Part shown: positions 32,290 through 45,800 of the stretch, in pieces
Layout of the letters: each line of letters starts with the position of its first letter
Position numbering within the stretch: the first letter of the stretch is position 1
Assembly (NCBI RefSeq): GCF_954871325.1
Contig: NC_088775.1
Coordinates: forward strand, 59,621,561 to 59,685,560
Length of the DNA: 64,000 nucleotides
Source: Gordionus sp. m RMFG-2023
Taxonomy: Eukaryota > Nematomorpha > Gordioida > Chordodea > Parachordodidae
Direction: 5' to 3'
Translations under genes and position numbers: made by a program
The notes under the pieces: model-generated
Told to the model about the DNA's origin: nothing
What the model saw: only the letters and a program-made list of their open reading frames with translations
Database searches by the model: none

Positions 32290-34515
32290 TGCTTTCATAA
32301 TTTTCTAGCCGAAATTTGACCTCTAAATATTTCTTTAGCATTTTACAATTTTTTCATATGACGGTTAACAAAATTAACCACGGAATTTAAATACACTAAT
32401 TAAGCAATAAATAATGGCCAAAACCGGATGTTTAGTACTCCTATAGTTTTTGTTTTGGCACGTCGCCATTATTTGTTTATTTTTGTTTTTTTTCGTGAAT
32501 AACTTTTTATTCTTAAATTCGGCTACAAAACTGATTAAAGCACTAAAGAGGCACTAAAGAATGATATAAGTTTCATCGTTAGTGCTTTCATAATTTTCTA
32601 GCCGAAATTTGACCTCTAAAAATTTCTTTAGCTTGTTACAATTTTTTCATATGACGGTTAACAAAATTAATAACGGAATTTAAATACATTAATTAGGCAC
32701 TAAATAATGGCTAAAACCGGATGTTTAGTACTCCTATAGTTTTTGTTTTGGCACGTCACCATTATTTGTGTATTTTTGTTTTTTTCGTGAATAACTTTTT
32801 ATTCTTAAATTCGGCTACAAAACTGATTAAATCACTAACCTCTACTAACGAAGCACTAAAAAATGATATAAGTTTCATCGTTAGTCGTTTCATAATTCTA
32901 GCCGAAATTTGACCTCTAAAAATTTCTTTAGCATTTTACAATTTTTTCATATGACGGTAAATAAAATTAATAACGGAATTTAAATACACTAATTAAGCAC
33001 TAAATAATGGCGAAAACCGGATGTATAGTACTCCTATAGGTTTTGTTTTGGCACGTCGCCATTATTTGTTTATTTTTGTTTTTTTCGTGAATAACTTTTT
33101 ATTCTTAAATTCGGCTACAAAACTGATTAAAGCACTAACCTCTACTAACGAAGCACTAAAAAATGATATAAGTTTCATCGTTAGTCGTTTCATAATTCTA
33201 GCCGAAATTTGACCTCTAAAAATTTCTTTAGCATTTTACAATTTTTTTATATGACAGTTAATAAAATTAATAACGGAATTTAAATACACTAATTAAGCAC
33301 TAAATAATGGCGAAAACCGGGTGTTTAGTACTCCTATAGTTTTTGTTTTGGCACGTCGCCATTATTTGTTTATTTTTGTTTTTTTTCGTGAATAACTTTT
33401 TATTCTTAAATTCGGCTACAAAACTGATTAAAGCACTAAAGAAGCACTAAAGAATGATATAAGTTTCATCGTTAGTGCTTTCATAATTTTCTAGCCGAAA
33501 TTTGACCTCTAAAAATTTCTTTAGCTTGTTACAATTTTTTCATATGACGGTTAACAAAATTAATAACGGAATTTAAATACATTAATTAGGCACTAAATAA
33601 TGGCTAAAACCGGATGTTTAGTACTCCTATAGTTTTTGTTTTGGCACCTCACCATTATTTGTGTATTTATGTTTTTTTCGTGAATAACTTTTTATTCTTA
33701 AATTCGGCTACAAAACTGATTAAATCACTAACCTCTACTAACGAAGCACTAAAAAATGATATAAGTTTCATCGTTAGTCGTTTCATAATTCTAGCCGAAA
33801 TTTGACCTCTAAAAATTTCTTTAGCTTGTGACAATTTTTTCATATGACGGTTAACAAAATTAATAACGGAATTTAAATACATTAATTAGGCACTAAATAA
33901 TGGCTAAAACCGGATGTTTAGTACTCCTATAGTTTTTGTTTTGGCACGTCACCATTATTTGTGTATTTATGTTTTTTTCGTGAATAACCTTTTATTCTTA
34001 AATTCGGCTACAAAACTGATTAAAGCACTAAACTCTACTAACGAAGCACTAAAAAATGATATAAGTTTCATCGTTAGTCGTTTCATAATTCTAGCCGAAA
34101 TTTGACCTCTAAAAATTTCTTTAGCATTTTACAATTTTTTCATATGACGGTTAATAAAATTAATAACGGAATTTAAATACACTAATTAAGCACTAAATAA
34201 TGGCGAAAACATGATGTATAGTACTCCTATAGTTTTTGTTTTGGCACGTCCCCATTATTTGTTTATTTTTATTTTTTTTGCTAATAACTTTTTATTCTTA
34301 AATTCGGCTACAAAACTGATTAAATCACTAACCTCTACTAACGAAGCACTAAAAAATGATATAAGTTTCATCGTTAGTGCTTTCATAATTTTCTAGCCGA
34401 AATTTGATCTCTAAAAATTTCTCTAGCGTGTTACAATTTTTTCATATGATGGTTAACAAAATAAACAACGGAATTTAAATACACTAATTAAGCACTAAAT
34501 AATGGCGAAAACCGG
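32290..34515 (+). repeat. Irregular satellite domain at the array edge
   Basis: Seven to eight type-A monomers of 293-300 bp without a clear higher-order period. Some lack the CTCTACTAACG stretch (AGCACTAAAGAGGCACTAAA near 32545), and several share a TCGTTAGTCGTTTCATAATT variant. Adjacent to the Gypsy insertion. Confidence 0.8.
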
Positions 34516-37500
34516 ATGTTTAGTACTCCTATAGTTTTTGTTTTGGCACGTCGCCATTGTTTAATTTTGTTTTTCTCTGAATAACTTTTTATTCTTAAAT
34601 TCGGCTACAAAACTGATTAAAGCACTAACCTCTACTAACGAAGCACTAAAGAATGATATAAGTTTCATCGTTAGTGCTTTCATAATTTTCTAGCCGAAAT
34701 TTGATCTCTAAAAATTTCTTTAGCGTGTTACAATTTTTCATATGATGGTTAACAAAATAAACAACGGATTTTAAATACACTAATTAAGCACTAAATAATG
34801 GCGAAAACCGGATGTTTAATACTCCTATAAATTTTGTTTTGGCACGTCGCCATTGTTTAATTTTGTTTTTCTCTGAATAACCTTTTATTCTTAAATTCGG
34901 CTACAAAACTGATTAAAGCACTAAACTCTACTAACGAAGCACTATAAAATGATATAAGTTTCATCGTTAGTGCTTTCATAATTTTCTAGCCGAAATTTGA
35001 CCTCTTAAAATTTCTTTAGCATTTTACAATTTTTTCATATGACGGTTAACATTAATAACGGAATTTAAATACACTAATTAAGCACTAAATAATGGCGAAA
35101 ACCGGATGTTTAGTACTCCTATAGTTTTTGTTTTGGCACGTCGCCATTATTTGTTTATTTTTGTTTTTTTTCGTGAATAACTTTTTATTCTTAAATTCGG
35201 CTACAAAACTGATTAAAGCACTAAAGAGGCACTAAAGAATGATATAAGTTTCATCGTTAGTGCTTTCATAATTTTCTAGCCGAAATTTGACCTCTAAAAA
35301 TTTCTTTAGCATTTTACAATTTTTTCATTTGACGGTTAACAAAATTAATAACGGAATTTAAATACACTAATTAAGCACTAAATAATGGCGAAAACCGGAT
35401 GTTTAGTACTCCTATAGTTTTTGTTTTGGCACGTCCCCATTATTTGTGTATTTTTTTTGCTAATAACTTTTTATTCTTAAATTCGGTTACAAAACTAATT
35501 AAATCACTAACCTCTACTAACGAAGCACTAAAAAATGATATAAGTTTCATCGTTAGTGCTTTCATAATTTTCTAGCCGAAATTTGACCTCTAAAAATTTC
35601 TCTAGCGTGTTACAATTTTTTCATATGATGGTTAACAAAATAAACAACGGAATTTAAATACACTAATTAAGCACTAAATAATGGCGAAAACCGGATGTTT
35701 AGTACTCCTATAGTTTTTGTTTTGGCACGTCGCCATTGTTTAATTTTGTTTTTCTCTGAATAACTTTTTATTCTTAAATTCGGCTACAAAACTGATTAAA
35801 GCACTAACCTCTACTAACGAAGCACTAAAGAATGATATAAGTTTCATCGTTAGTGCTTTCATAATTTTCTAGCCGAAATTTGATCTCTAAAAATTTCTTT
35901 AGCGTGTTACAATTTTTCATATGATGGTTAACAAATAAAACAACGGATTTTAAATACACTAATTAAGCACTAAATAATGGCGAAAACCGGATGTTTAATA
36001 CTCCTATAAATTTTGTTTTGGCACGTCGCCATTGTTTAATTTTGTTTTTCTCTGAATAACCTTTTATTCTTAAATTCGGCTACAAAACTGATTAAAGCAC
36101 TAAACTCTACTAACGAAGCACTATAAAATGATATAAGTTTCATCGTTAGTGCTTTCATAATTTTCTAGCCGAAATTTGACCTCTTAAAATTTCTTTAGCG
36201 TTTTACAATTTTTTCATATGACGGTTAACATTAATAACGGAATTTAAATACACTAATTAAGCACTAAATAATGGCGAAAACCGGATGTTTAGTACTCCTA
36301 TAGTTTTTGTTTTGGCACGTCGCCATTATTTGTTTATTTTTGTTTTTTTTCGTGAATAACTTTTTATTCTTAAATTCGGCTACAAAACTGATTAAAGCAC
36401 TAAAGAGGCACTAAAGAATGATATAAGTTTCATCGTTAGTGCTTTCATAATTTTCTAGCCGAAATTTGACCTCTAAAAATTTCTTTAGCATTTTACAATT
36501 TTTTCATTTGACGGTTAACAAAATTAATAACGGAATTTAAATACACTAATTAAGCACTAAATAATGGCGAAAACCGGATGTTTAGTACTCCTATAGTTTT
36601 TGTTTTGGCACGTCCCCATTATTTGTGTATTTTTTTTGCTAATAACTTTTTATTCTTAAATTCGGTTACAAAACTAATTAAATCACTAACCTCTACTAAC
36701 GAAGCACTAAAAAATGATATAAGTTTCATCGTTAGTGCTTTCATAATTTTCTAGCCGAAATTTGACCTCTAAAAATTTCTCTAGCGTGTTACAATTTTTT
36801 CATATGATGGTTAACAAAATAAACAACGGAATTTAAATACACTAATTAAGCACTAAATAATGGCGAAAACCGGATGTTTAGTACTCCTATAGTTTTTGTT
36901 TTGGCACGTCGCCATTGTTTAATTTTGTTTTTCTCTGAATAACTTTTTATTCTTAAATTCGGCTACAAAACTGATTAAAGCACTAACCTCTACTAACGAA
37001 GCACTAAAGAATGATATAAGTTTCATCGTTAGTGCTTTCATAATTTTCTAGCCGAAATTTGATCTCTAAAAATTTCTTTAGCGTGTTACAATTTTTCATA
37101 TGATGGTTAACAAATAAAACAACGGATTTTAAATACACTAATTAAGCACTAAATAATGGCGAAAACCGGATGTTTAATACTCCTATAAATTTTGTTTTGG
37201 CACGTCGCCATTGTTTAATTTTGTTTTTCTCTGAATAACCTTTTATTCTTAAATTCGGCTACAAAACTGATTAAAGCACTAAACTCTACTAACGAAGCAC
37301 TATAAAATGATATAAGTTTCATCGTTAGTGCTTTCATAATTTTCTAGCCGAAATTTGACCTCTTAAAATTTCTTTAGCGTTTTACAATTTTTTCATATGA
37401 CGGTTAACATTAATAACGGAATTTAAATACACTAATTAAGCACTAAATAATGGCGAAAACCGGATGTTTAGTACTCCTATAGTTTTTGTTTTGGCACGTC

Positions 37501-39834
37501 GCCATTATTTGTTTATTTTTGTTTTTTTTCGTGAATAACTTTTTATTCTTAAATTCGGCTACAAAACTGATTAAAGCACTAAAGAGGCACTAAAGAATGA
37601 TATAAGTTTCATCGTTAGTGCTTTCATAATTTTCTAGCCGAAATTTGACCTCTAAAAATTTCTTTAGCATTTTACAATTTTTTCATTTGACGGTTAACAA
37701 AATTAATAACGGAATTTAAATACACTAATTAAGCACTAAATAATGGCGAAAACCGGATGTTTAGTACTCCTATAGTTTTTGTTTTGGCACGTCCCCATTA
37801 TTTGTGTATTTTTTTTGCTAATAACTTTTTATTCTTAAATTCGGTTACAAAACTAATTAAATCACTAACCTCTACTAACGAAGCACTAAAAAATGATATA
37901 AGTTTCATCGTTAGTGCTTTCATAATTTTCTAGCCGAAATTTGACCTCTAAAAATTTCTCTAGCGTGTTACAATTTTTTCATATGATGGTTAACAAAATT
38001 AATAACGGAATTTAAATACATTAATTAGGCACTAAATAATGGCTAAAACCGGATGTTTAGTACTCCTATAGTTTTTGTTTTGGCACGTCACCATTATTTG
38101 TGTATTTATGTTTTTTTCGTGAATAACCTTTTATTCTTAAATTCGGCTACAAAACTGATTAAAGCACTAAACTCTACTAACGAAGCACTAAAAAATGATA
38201 TAAGTTTCATCGTTAGTCGTTTCATAATTCTAGCCGAAATTTGACCTCTAAAAATTTCTTTAGCATTTTACAATTTTTTCATATGACGGTTAATAAAATT
38301 AATAACGGAATTTAAATACACTAATTAAGCACTAAATAATGGCGAAAACATGATGTATAGTACTCCTATAGTTTTTGTTTTGGCACGTCCCCATTATTTG
38401 TTTATTTTTATTTTTTTTGCTAATAACTTTTTATTCTTAAATTCGGCTACAAAACTGATTAAATCACTAACCTCTACTAACGAAGCACTAAAAAATGAAA
38501 TAAGTTTCATCGTTAGTGCTTTCATAATTTTCTAGCCGAAATTTGATCTCTAAAAATTTCTCTAGCGTGTTACAATTTTTTCATATGATGGTTAACAAAA
38601 TAAACAACGGAATTTAAATACACTAATTAAGCACTAAATAATGGCGAAAACCGGATGTTTAGTACTCCTATAGTTTTTGTTTTGGCACGTCGCCATTGTT
38701 TAATTTTGTTTTTCTCTGAATAACTTTTTATTCTTAAATTCGGCTACAAAACTGATTAAAGCACTAACCTCTACTAACGAAGCACTAAAGAATGATATAA
38801 GTTTCATCGTTAGTGCTTTCATAATTTTCTAGCCGAAATTTGATCTCTAAAAATTTCTTTAGCGTGTTACAATTTTTCATATGATGGTTAATAAAATAAA
38901 CAACGGATTTTAAATACACTAATTAAGCACTAAATAATGGCGAAAACCGGATGTTTAATACTCCTATAAATTTTGTTTTGGCACGTCGCCATTGTTTAAT
39001 TTTGTTTTTCTCTGAATAACCTTTTATTCTTAAATTCGGCTACAAAACTGATTAAAGCACTAAACTCTACTAACGAAGCACTATAAAATGATATAAGTTT
39101 CATCGTTAGTGCTTTCATAATTTTCTAGCCGAAATTTGACCTCTTAAAATTTCTTTAGCATTTTACAATTTTTTCATATGACGGTTAACATTAATAACGG
39201 AATTTAAATACACTAATTAAGCACTAAATAATGGCGAAAACCGGATGTTTAGTACTCCTATAGTTTTTGTTTTGGCACGTCGCCATTATTTGTTTATTTT
39301 TGTTTTTTTTCGTGAATAACTTTTTATTCTTAAATTCGGCTACAAAACTGATTAAAGCACTAAAGAGGCACTAAAGAATGATATAAGTTTCATCGTTAGT
39401 GCTTTCATAATTTTCTAGCCGAAATTTGACCTCTAAAAATTTCTTTAGCATTTTACAATTTTTTCATTTGACGGTTAACAAAATTAATAACGGAATTTAA
39501 ATACACTAATTAAGCACTAAATAATGGCGAAAACCGGATGTTTAGTACTCCTATAGTTTTTGTTTTGGCACGTCCCCATTATTTGTGTATTTTTTTTGCT
39601 AATAACTTTTTATTCTTAAATTCGGTTACAAAACTAATTAAATCACTAACCTCTACTAACGAAGCACTAAAAAATGATATAAGTTTCATCGTTAGTGCTT
39701 TCATAATTTTCTAGCCGAAATTTGACCTCTAAAAATTTCTTTAGCATTTTACAATTTTTTCATTTGAAGGTTAACAAAATTAATAACGGAATTTAAATAC
39801 ACTAATTAAGCACTAAATAATGGCGAAAACCGGA
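34516..39834 (+). repeat. Tetramer higher-order repeat (about 1179 bp) with a dimer insert
   Basis: Marker variants recur every 1179 bp: the GTGTATTTTTTTTGC variant is at 35446, 36625 and 37804, then at 39585. Units start near 34516, 35695 and 36874. A two-monomer block at 38053-38654 copies 33914-34515 (offset 4139) almost base for base and is followed by a fourth tetramer. All monomers are type A. Confidence 0.85.
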
Positions 39835-42800
39835 TGTTTAGTACTCCTATAGTTTTTGTTTTGGCACGTCACCATTATTTGTTTATTTTGTTTTTTTCGT
39901 GAATTACTTTTTATTCTTAAATTCGGCTACAAAACTGATTAAAACACTAACCTCTACTAACGAAGCACTAAAGAATGATATGAGTTTCATCGTTAGTGCT
40001 TTCATATTTTTCTAGCCGAAATTTGACCTCTAAAAATTTCTTTAGCGTGTTACAATTTTTTCAAATGATGGTTAACAAAATAAATTACTGAATTTAAATA
40101 TACTAATTAAGCACTAAATAATGGCGAAAACAGGATGTATTGTATTCCTATAGTTTTTGTTTTGGCACGTCGCCATTATTTGTTTATTTTATTTTTTTTT
40201 TGCTAATAACTTTTTATTCTTAAATTCGGCTACAAACTGATTGAAGCACTAACCTCTACTAACGAAGCACTAAAGAATGATATAAGTTTCATCGTTAGGG
40301 CTTCCAAAAGTTCGGCCAACTTCACGCCTAAATCGTTACGTCATAGTTTTTATTTAACTTATAACTTTTTTTTATAATGCGGTTAAGTAAATTAATAACG
40401 GAATTTAAATACACTAATTAAGCACTAAATAATGGCGAAAACCGGATGTTTAGTACTCCTATAGTTTTTGTTTTGGCACGTCACCATTATTTGTTTATTT
40501 TTGTTTTTTTCGTGAATAACTTTTTATTCTTAAATTCGGCTACAAAACTGATTAAAGCACTAACCTCTACTAACGAAGCACTAAAGAATGATATAAGTTT
40601 CATCGTTAGTGCTTTCATAATTTTCTAGCCGAAATTTAACCTCTAAAAATTTCTTTAGCGTGTTACAATTTTTTCATATGATGGTTAACAATATAAATTA
40701 AGGAATTTAAATATACTAATTAAGCACTAAATAATGGCGAAAACATGATGTATAGTACTCCTATAGTTTTTGTTTTGGCACGTCCCCATTATTTGTTTAT
40801 TTTTATTTTTTTTGCTAATAACTTTTTATTCTTAAATTCGGCTACAAAACTGATTAAATCACTAACCTCTACTAACGAAGCACTAAAAAATGATATAAGT
40901 TTCATTGTTAGTGCTTTCATAATTTTCTAGCCGAAATTTGATCTCTAAAAATTTCTCTAGCGTGTTACAATTTTTTCATATGATGGTTAACAAAATAAAC
41001 AACGGAATTTAAATACACTAATTAAGCACTAAATAATGGCGAAAACCGGATGTTTAGTACTCCTATAGTTTTTGTTTTGGCACGTCGCCATTGTTTAATT
41101 TTGTTTTTCTCTCAATAACTTTTTATTCTTAAATTCGGCTACAAAACTGATTAAAGCACTAACCTCTACTAACGAAGCACTAAAGAATGATATAAGTTTC
41201 ATCGTTAGTGCTTTCATAATTTTCTAGCCGAAATTTGATCTCTAAAAATTTCTTTAGCGTGTTACAATTTTTTTATATGATAAAATAAACAACGGATTTT
41301 AAATACACTAATTAAGCACTAAATAATGGCGAAAACCGGATGTTTAATACTCCTATAAATTTTGTTTTGGCACGTCGCCATTGTTTAATTTTGTTTTTCT
41401 CTGAATAACCTTTTATTCTTAAATTCGGCTACAAAACTGATTAAAGCACTAAACTCTACTAACGAAGCACTATAAAATGATATAAGTTTCATCGTTAGTG
41501 CTTTGATAATTTTCTAGCCGAAATTTGACCTCTAAAAATTTCTTTAGCATTTTATATTTTTTCATTTGACGGTTAACAAAATTAATAACGGAATTTAAAT
41601 ACACTAATTAAGCACTAAATAATGGCGAAAACCGGATGTTTAGTACTCCTATAGTTTTTGTTTGGCACGTCCCCATTATTTGTTTATTTTTTTTTGCTAA
41701 TAACTTTTTATTCTTAAATTCGGTTACAAAACTAATTAAATCACTAACCTCTACTAACGAAGCACTAAAAAATGATATAAGTTTCTCGTTAGTGCTTTCA
41801 TAATTTTCTAGCCGAAATTTGACCTCTAAAAATTTCTTTAGCATTTTACAATTTTTTCATTTGACGGTTAACAAAATTAATAACGGAATTTAAATACACT
41901 AATTAAGCACTAAATAATGGCGAAAACCGGATGTTTAGTACTCCTATAGTTTTTGTTTTGGCACGTCCCCATTATTTGTGTATTTTTTTTGCTAATAACT
42001 TTTTATTCTTAAATTCGGTTACAAAACTAATTAAATCACTAACCTCTACTAACGAAGCACTAAAAAATGATATAAGTTTCATCGTTAGTGCTTTCATAAT
42101 TTTCTAGCCGAAATTTGACCTCTAAAAATTTCTTTAGCATTTTACAATTTTTTCATTTGAAGGTTAACAAAATTAATAACGGAATTTAAATACACTAATT
42201 AAGCACTAAATAATGGCGAAAACCGGATGTTTAGTACTCCTATAGTTTTTGTTTTGGCACGTCACCATTATTTGTTTATTTTGTTTTTTTCGTGAATAAC
42301 TTTTTATTCTTAAATTCGGCTACAAAACTGATTAAAGCACTAACCTCTACTAACGAAGCACTAAAGAATGATATGAGTTTCATCGTTAGTGCTTTCATAT
42401 TTTTCTAGCCGAAATTTGACCTCTAAAAATTTCTTTAGCGTGTTACAATTTTTTCAAATGATGGTTAACAAAATAAATTACTGAATTTAAATATACTAAT
42501 TAAGCACTAAATAATGGCGAAAACAGGATGTATTGTATTCCTATAGTTTTTGTTTTGGCACGTCGCCATTATTTGTTTATTTTATTTTTTTTTTGCTAAT
42601 AACTTTTTATTCTTAAATTCGGCTACAAACTGATTGAAGCACTAACCTCTACTAACGAAGCACTAAAGAATGATATAAGTTTCATCGTTAGGGCTTCCAA
42701 AAGTTCGGCCAACTTCACGCCTAAATCGTTACGTCATAGTTTTTATTTAACTTATAACTTTTTTTTTATAATGCGGTTAAGTAAATTAATAACGGAATTT

Positions 42801-45800
42801 AAATACACTAATTAAGCACTAAATAATGGCGAAAACCGGATGTTTAGTACTCCTATAGTTTTTGTTTTGGCACGTCACCATTATTTGTTTATTTTTGTTT
42901 TTTTCGTGAATAACTTTTTATTCTTAAATTCGGCTACAAAACTGATTAAAGCACTAACCTCTACTAACGAAGCACTAAAGAATGATATAAGTTTCATCGT
43001 TAGTGCTTTCATAATTTTCTAGCCGAAATTTAACCTCTAAAAATTTCTTTAGCGTGTTACAATTTTTTCATATGATGGTTAACAATATAAATTAAGGAAT
43101 TTAAATATACTAATTAAGCACTAAATAATGGCGAAAACATGATGTATAGTACTCCTATAGTTTTTGTTTTGGCACGTCCCCATTATTTGTTTATTTTTAT
43201 TTTTTTTGCTAATAACTTTTTATTCTTAAATTCGGCTACAAAACTGATTAAATCACTAACCTCTACTAACGAAGCACTAAAAAATGATATAAGTTTCATT
43301 GTTAGTGCTTTCATAATTTTCTAGCCGAAATTTGATCTCTAAAAATTTCTCTAGCGTGTTACAATTTTTTCATATGATGGTTAACAAAATAAACAACGGA
43401 ATTTAAATACACTAATTAAGCACTAAATAATGGCGAAAACCGGATGTTTAGTACTCCTATAGTTTTTGTTTTGGCACGTCGCCATTGTTTAATTTTGTTT
43501 TTCTCTCAATAACTTTTTATTCTTAAATTCGGCTACAAAACTGATTAAAGCACTAACCTCTACTAACGAAGCACTAAAGAATGATATAAGTTTCATCGTT
43601 AGTGCTTTCATAATTTTCTAGCCGAAATTTGATCTCTAAAAATTTCTTTAGCGTGTTACAATTTTTTATATGATGGTTAATAAAATAAACAACGGATTTT
43701 AAATACACTAATTAAGCACTAAATAATGGCGAAAACCGGATGTTTAATACTCCTATAAATTTTGTTTTGGCACGTCGCCATTGTTTAATTTTGTTTTTCT
43801 CTGAATAACCTTTTATTCTTAAATTCGGCTACAAAACTGATTAAAGCACTAAACTCTACTAACGAAGCACTATAAAATGATATAAGTTTCATCGTTAGTG
43901 CTTTCATAATTTTCTAGCCGAAATTTGACCTCTAAAAATTTCTTTAGCATTTTATATTTTTTCATTTGACGGTTAACAAAATTAATAACGGAATTTAAAT
44001 ACACTAATTAAGCACTAAATAATGGCGAAAACCGGATGTTTAGTACTCCTATAGTTTTTGTTTGGCACGTCCCCATTATTTGTTTATTTTTTTTTTGCTA
44101 ATAACTTTTTATTCTTAAATTCGGTTACAAAACTAATTAAATCACTAACCTCTACTAACGAAGCACTAAAAAATGATATAAGTTTTCGTTAGTGCTTTCA
44201 TAATTTTCTAGCCGAAATTTGACCTCTAAAAATTTCTTTAGCATTTTACAATTTTTTCATTTGACGGTTAACAAAATTAATAACGGAATTTAAATACACT
44301 AATTAAGCACTAAATAATGGCGAAAACCGGATGTTTAGTACTCCTATAGTTTTTGTTTTGGCACGTCCCCATTATTTGTGTATTTTTTTTGCTAATAACT
44401 TTTTATTCTTAAATTCGGTTACAAAACTAATTAAATCACTAACCTCTACTAACGAAGCACTAAAAAATGATATAAGTTTCATCGTTAGTGCTTTCATAAT
44501 TTTCTAGCCGAAATTTGACCTCTAAAAATTTCTTTAGCATTTTACAATTTTTTCATTTGAAGGTTAACAAAATTAATAACGGAATTTAAATACACTAATT
44601 AAGCACTAAATAATGGCGAAAACCGGATGTTTAGTACTCCTATAGTTTTTGTTTTGGCACGTCACCATTATTTGTTTATTTTGTTTTTTTCGTGAATTAC
44701 TTTTTATTCTTAAATTCGGCTACAAAACTGATTAAAACACTAACCTCTACTAACGAAGCACTAAAAAATGATATAAGTTTCATCGTTAGTGCTTTCATAA
44801 TTTTCTAGCCGAAATTTGACCTCTAAAAATTTCTTTAGCATTTTACAATTTTTTCATTTGAAGGTTAACAAAATTAATAACGGAATTTAAATACACTAAT
44901 TAAGCACTAAATAATGGCGAAAATCGGATGTTTAGTACTCCTATAGTTTTTGTTTTGGCACGTCACCATTATTTGTTTATTTTGTTTTTTTCGTGAATTA
45001 CTTTTTATTCTTAAATTCGGCTACAAAACTGATTAAAACACTAACCTCTACTAACGAAGCACTAAAGAATGATATGAGTTTCATCGTTAGTGCTTTCATA
45101 TTTTTCTAGCCGAAATTTGACCTCTAAAAATTTCTTTAGCGTGTTACAATTTTTTCAAATGATGGTTAACAAAATAAATTACTGAATTTAAATATACTAA
45201 TTAAGCACTAAATAATGGCGAAAACAGGATGTATTGTATTCCTATAGTTTTTGTTTTGGCACGTCGCCATTATTTGTTTATTTTATTTTTTTTTTGCTAA
45301 TAACTTTTTATTCTTAAATTCGGCTACAAACTGATTGAAGCACTAACCTCTACTAACGAAGCACTAAAGAATGATATAAGTTTCATCGTTAGGGCTTCCA
45401 AAAGTTCGGCCAACTTCACGCCTAAATCGTTACGTCATAGTTTTTATTTAACTTATAACTTTTTTTTTATAATGCGGTTAAGTAAATTAATAACGGAATT
45501 TAAATACACTAATTAAGCACTAAATAATGGCGAAAACCGGATGTTTAGTACTCCTATAGTTTTTGTTTTGGCACGTCACCATTATTTGTTTATTTTTGTT
45601 TTTTTCGTGAATAACTTTTTATTCTTAAATTCGGCTACAAAACTGATTAAAGCACTAACCTCTACTAACGAAGCACTAAAGAATGATATAAGTTTCATCG
45701 TTAGTGCTTTCATAATTTTCTAGCCGAAATTTAACCTCTAAAAATTTCTTTAGCGTGTTACAATTTTTTCATATGATGGTTAACAATATAAATTAAGGAA

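Noticed and set aside
40576-40614. CENP-B box
   Set aside because: The monomer dyad does not match the CENP-B box consensus; only the general idea of a protein-binding dyad is kept.
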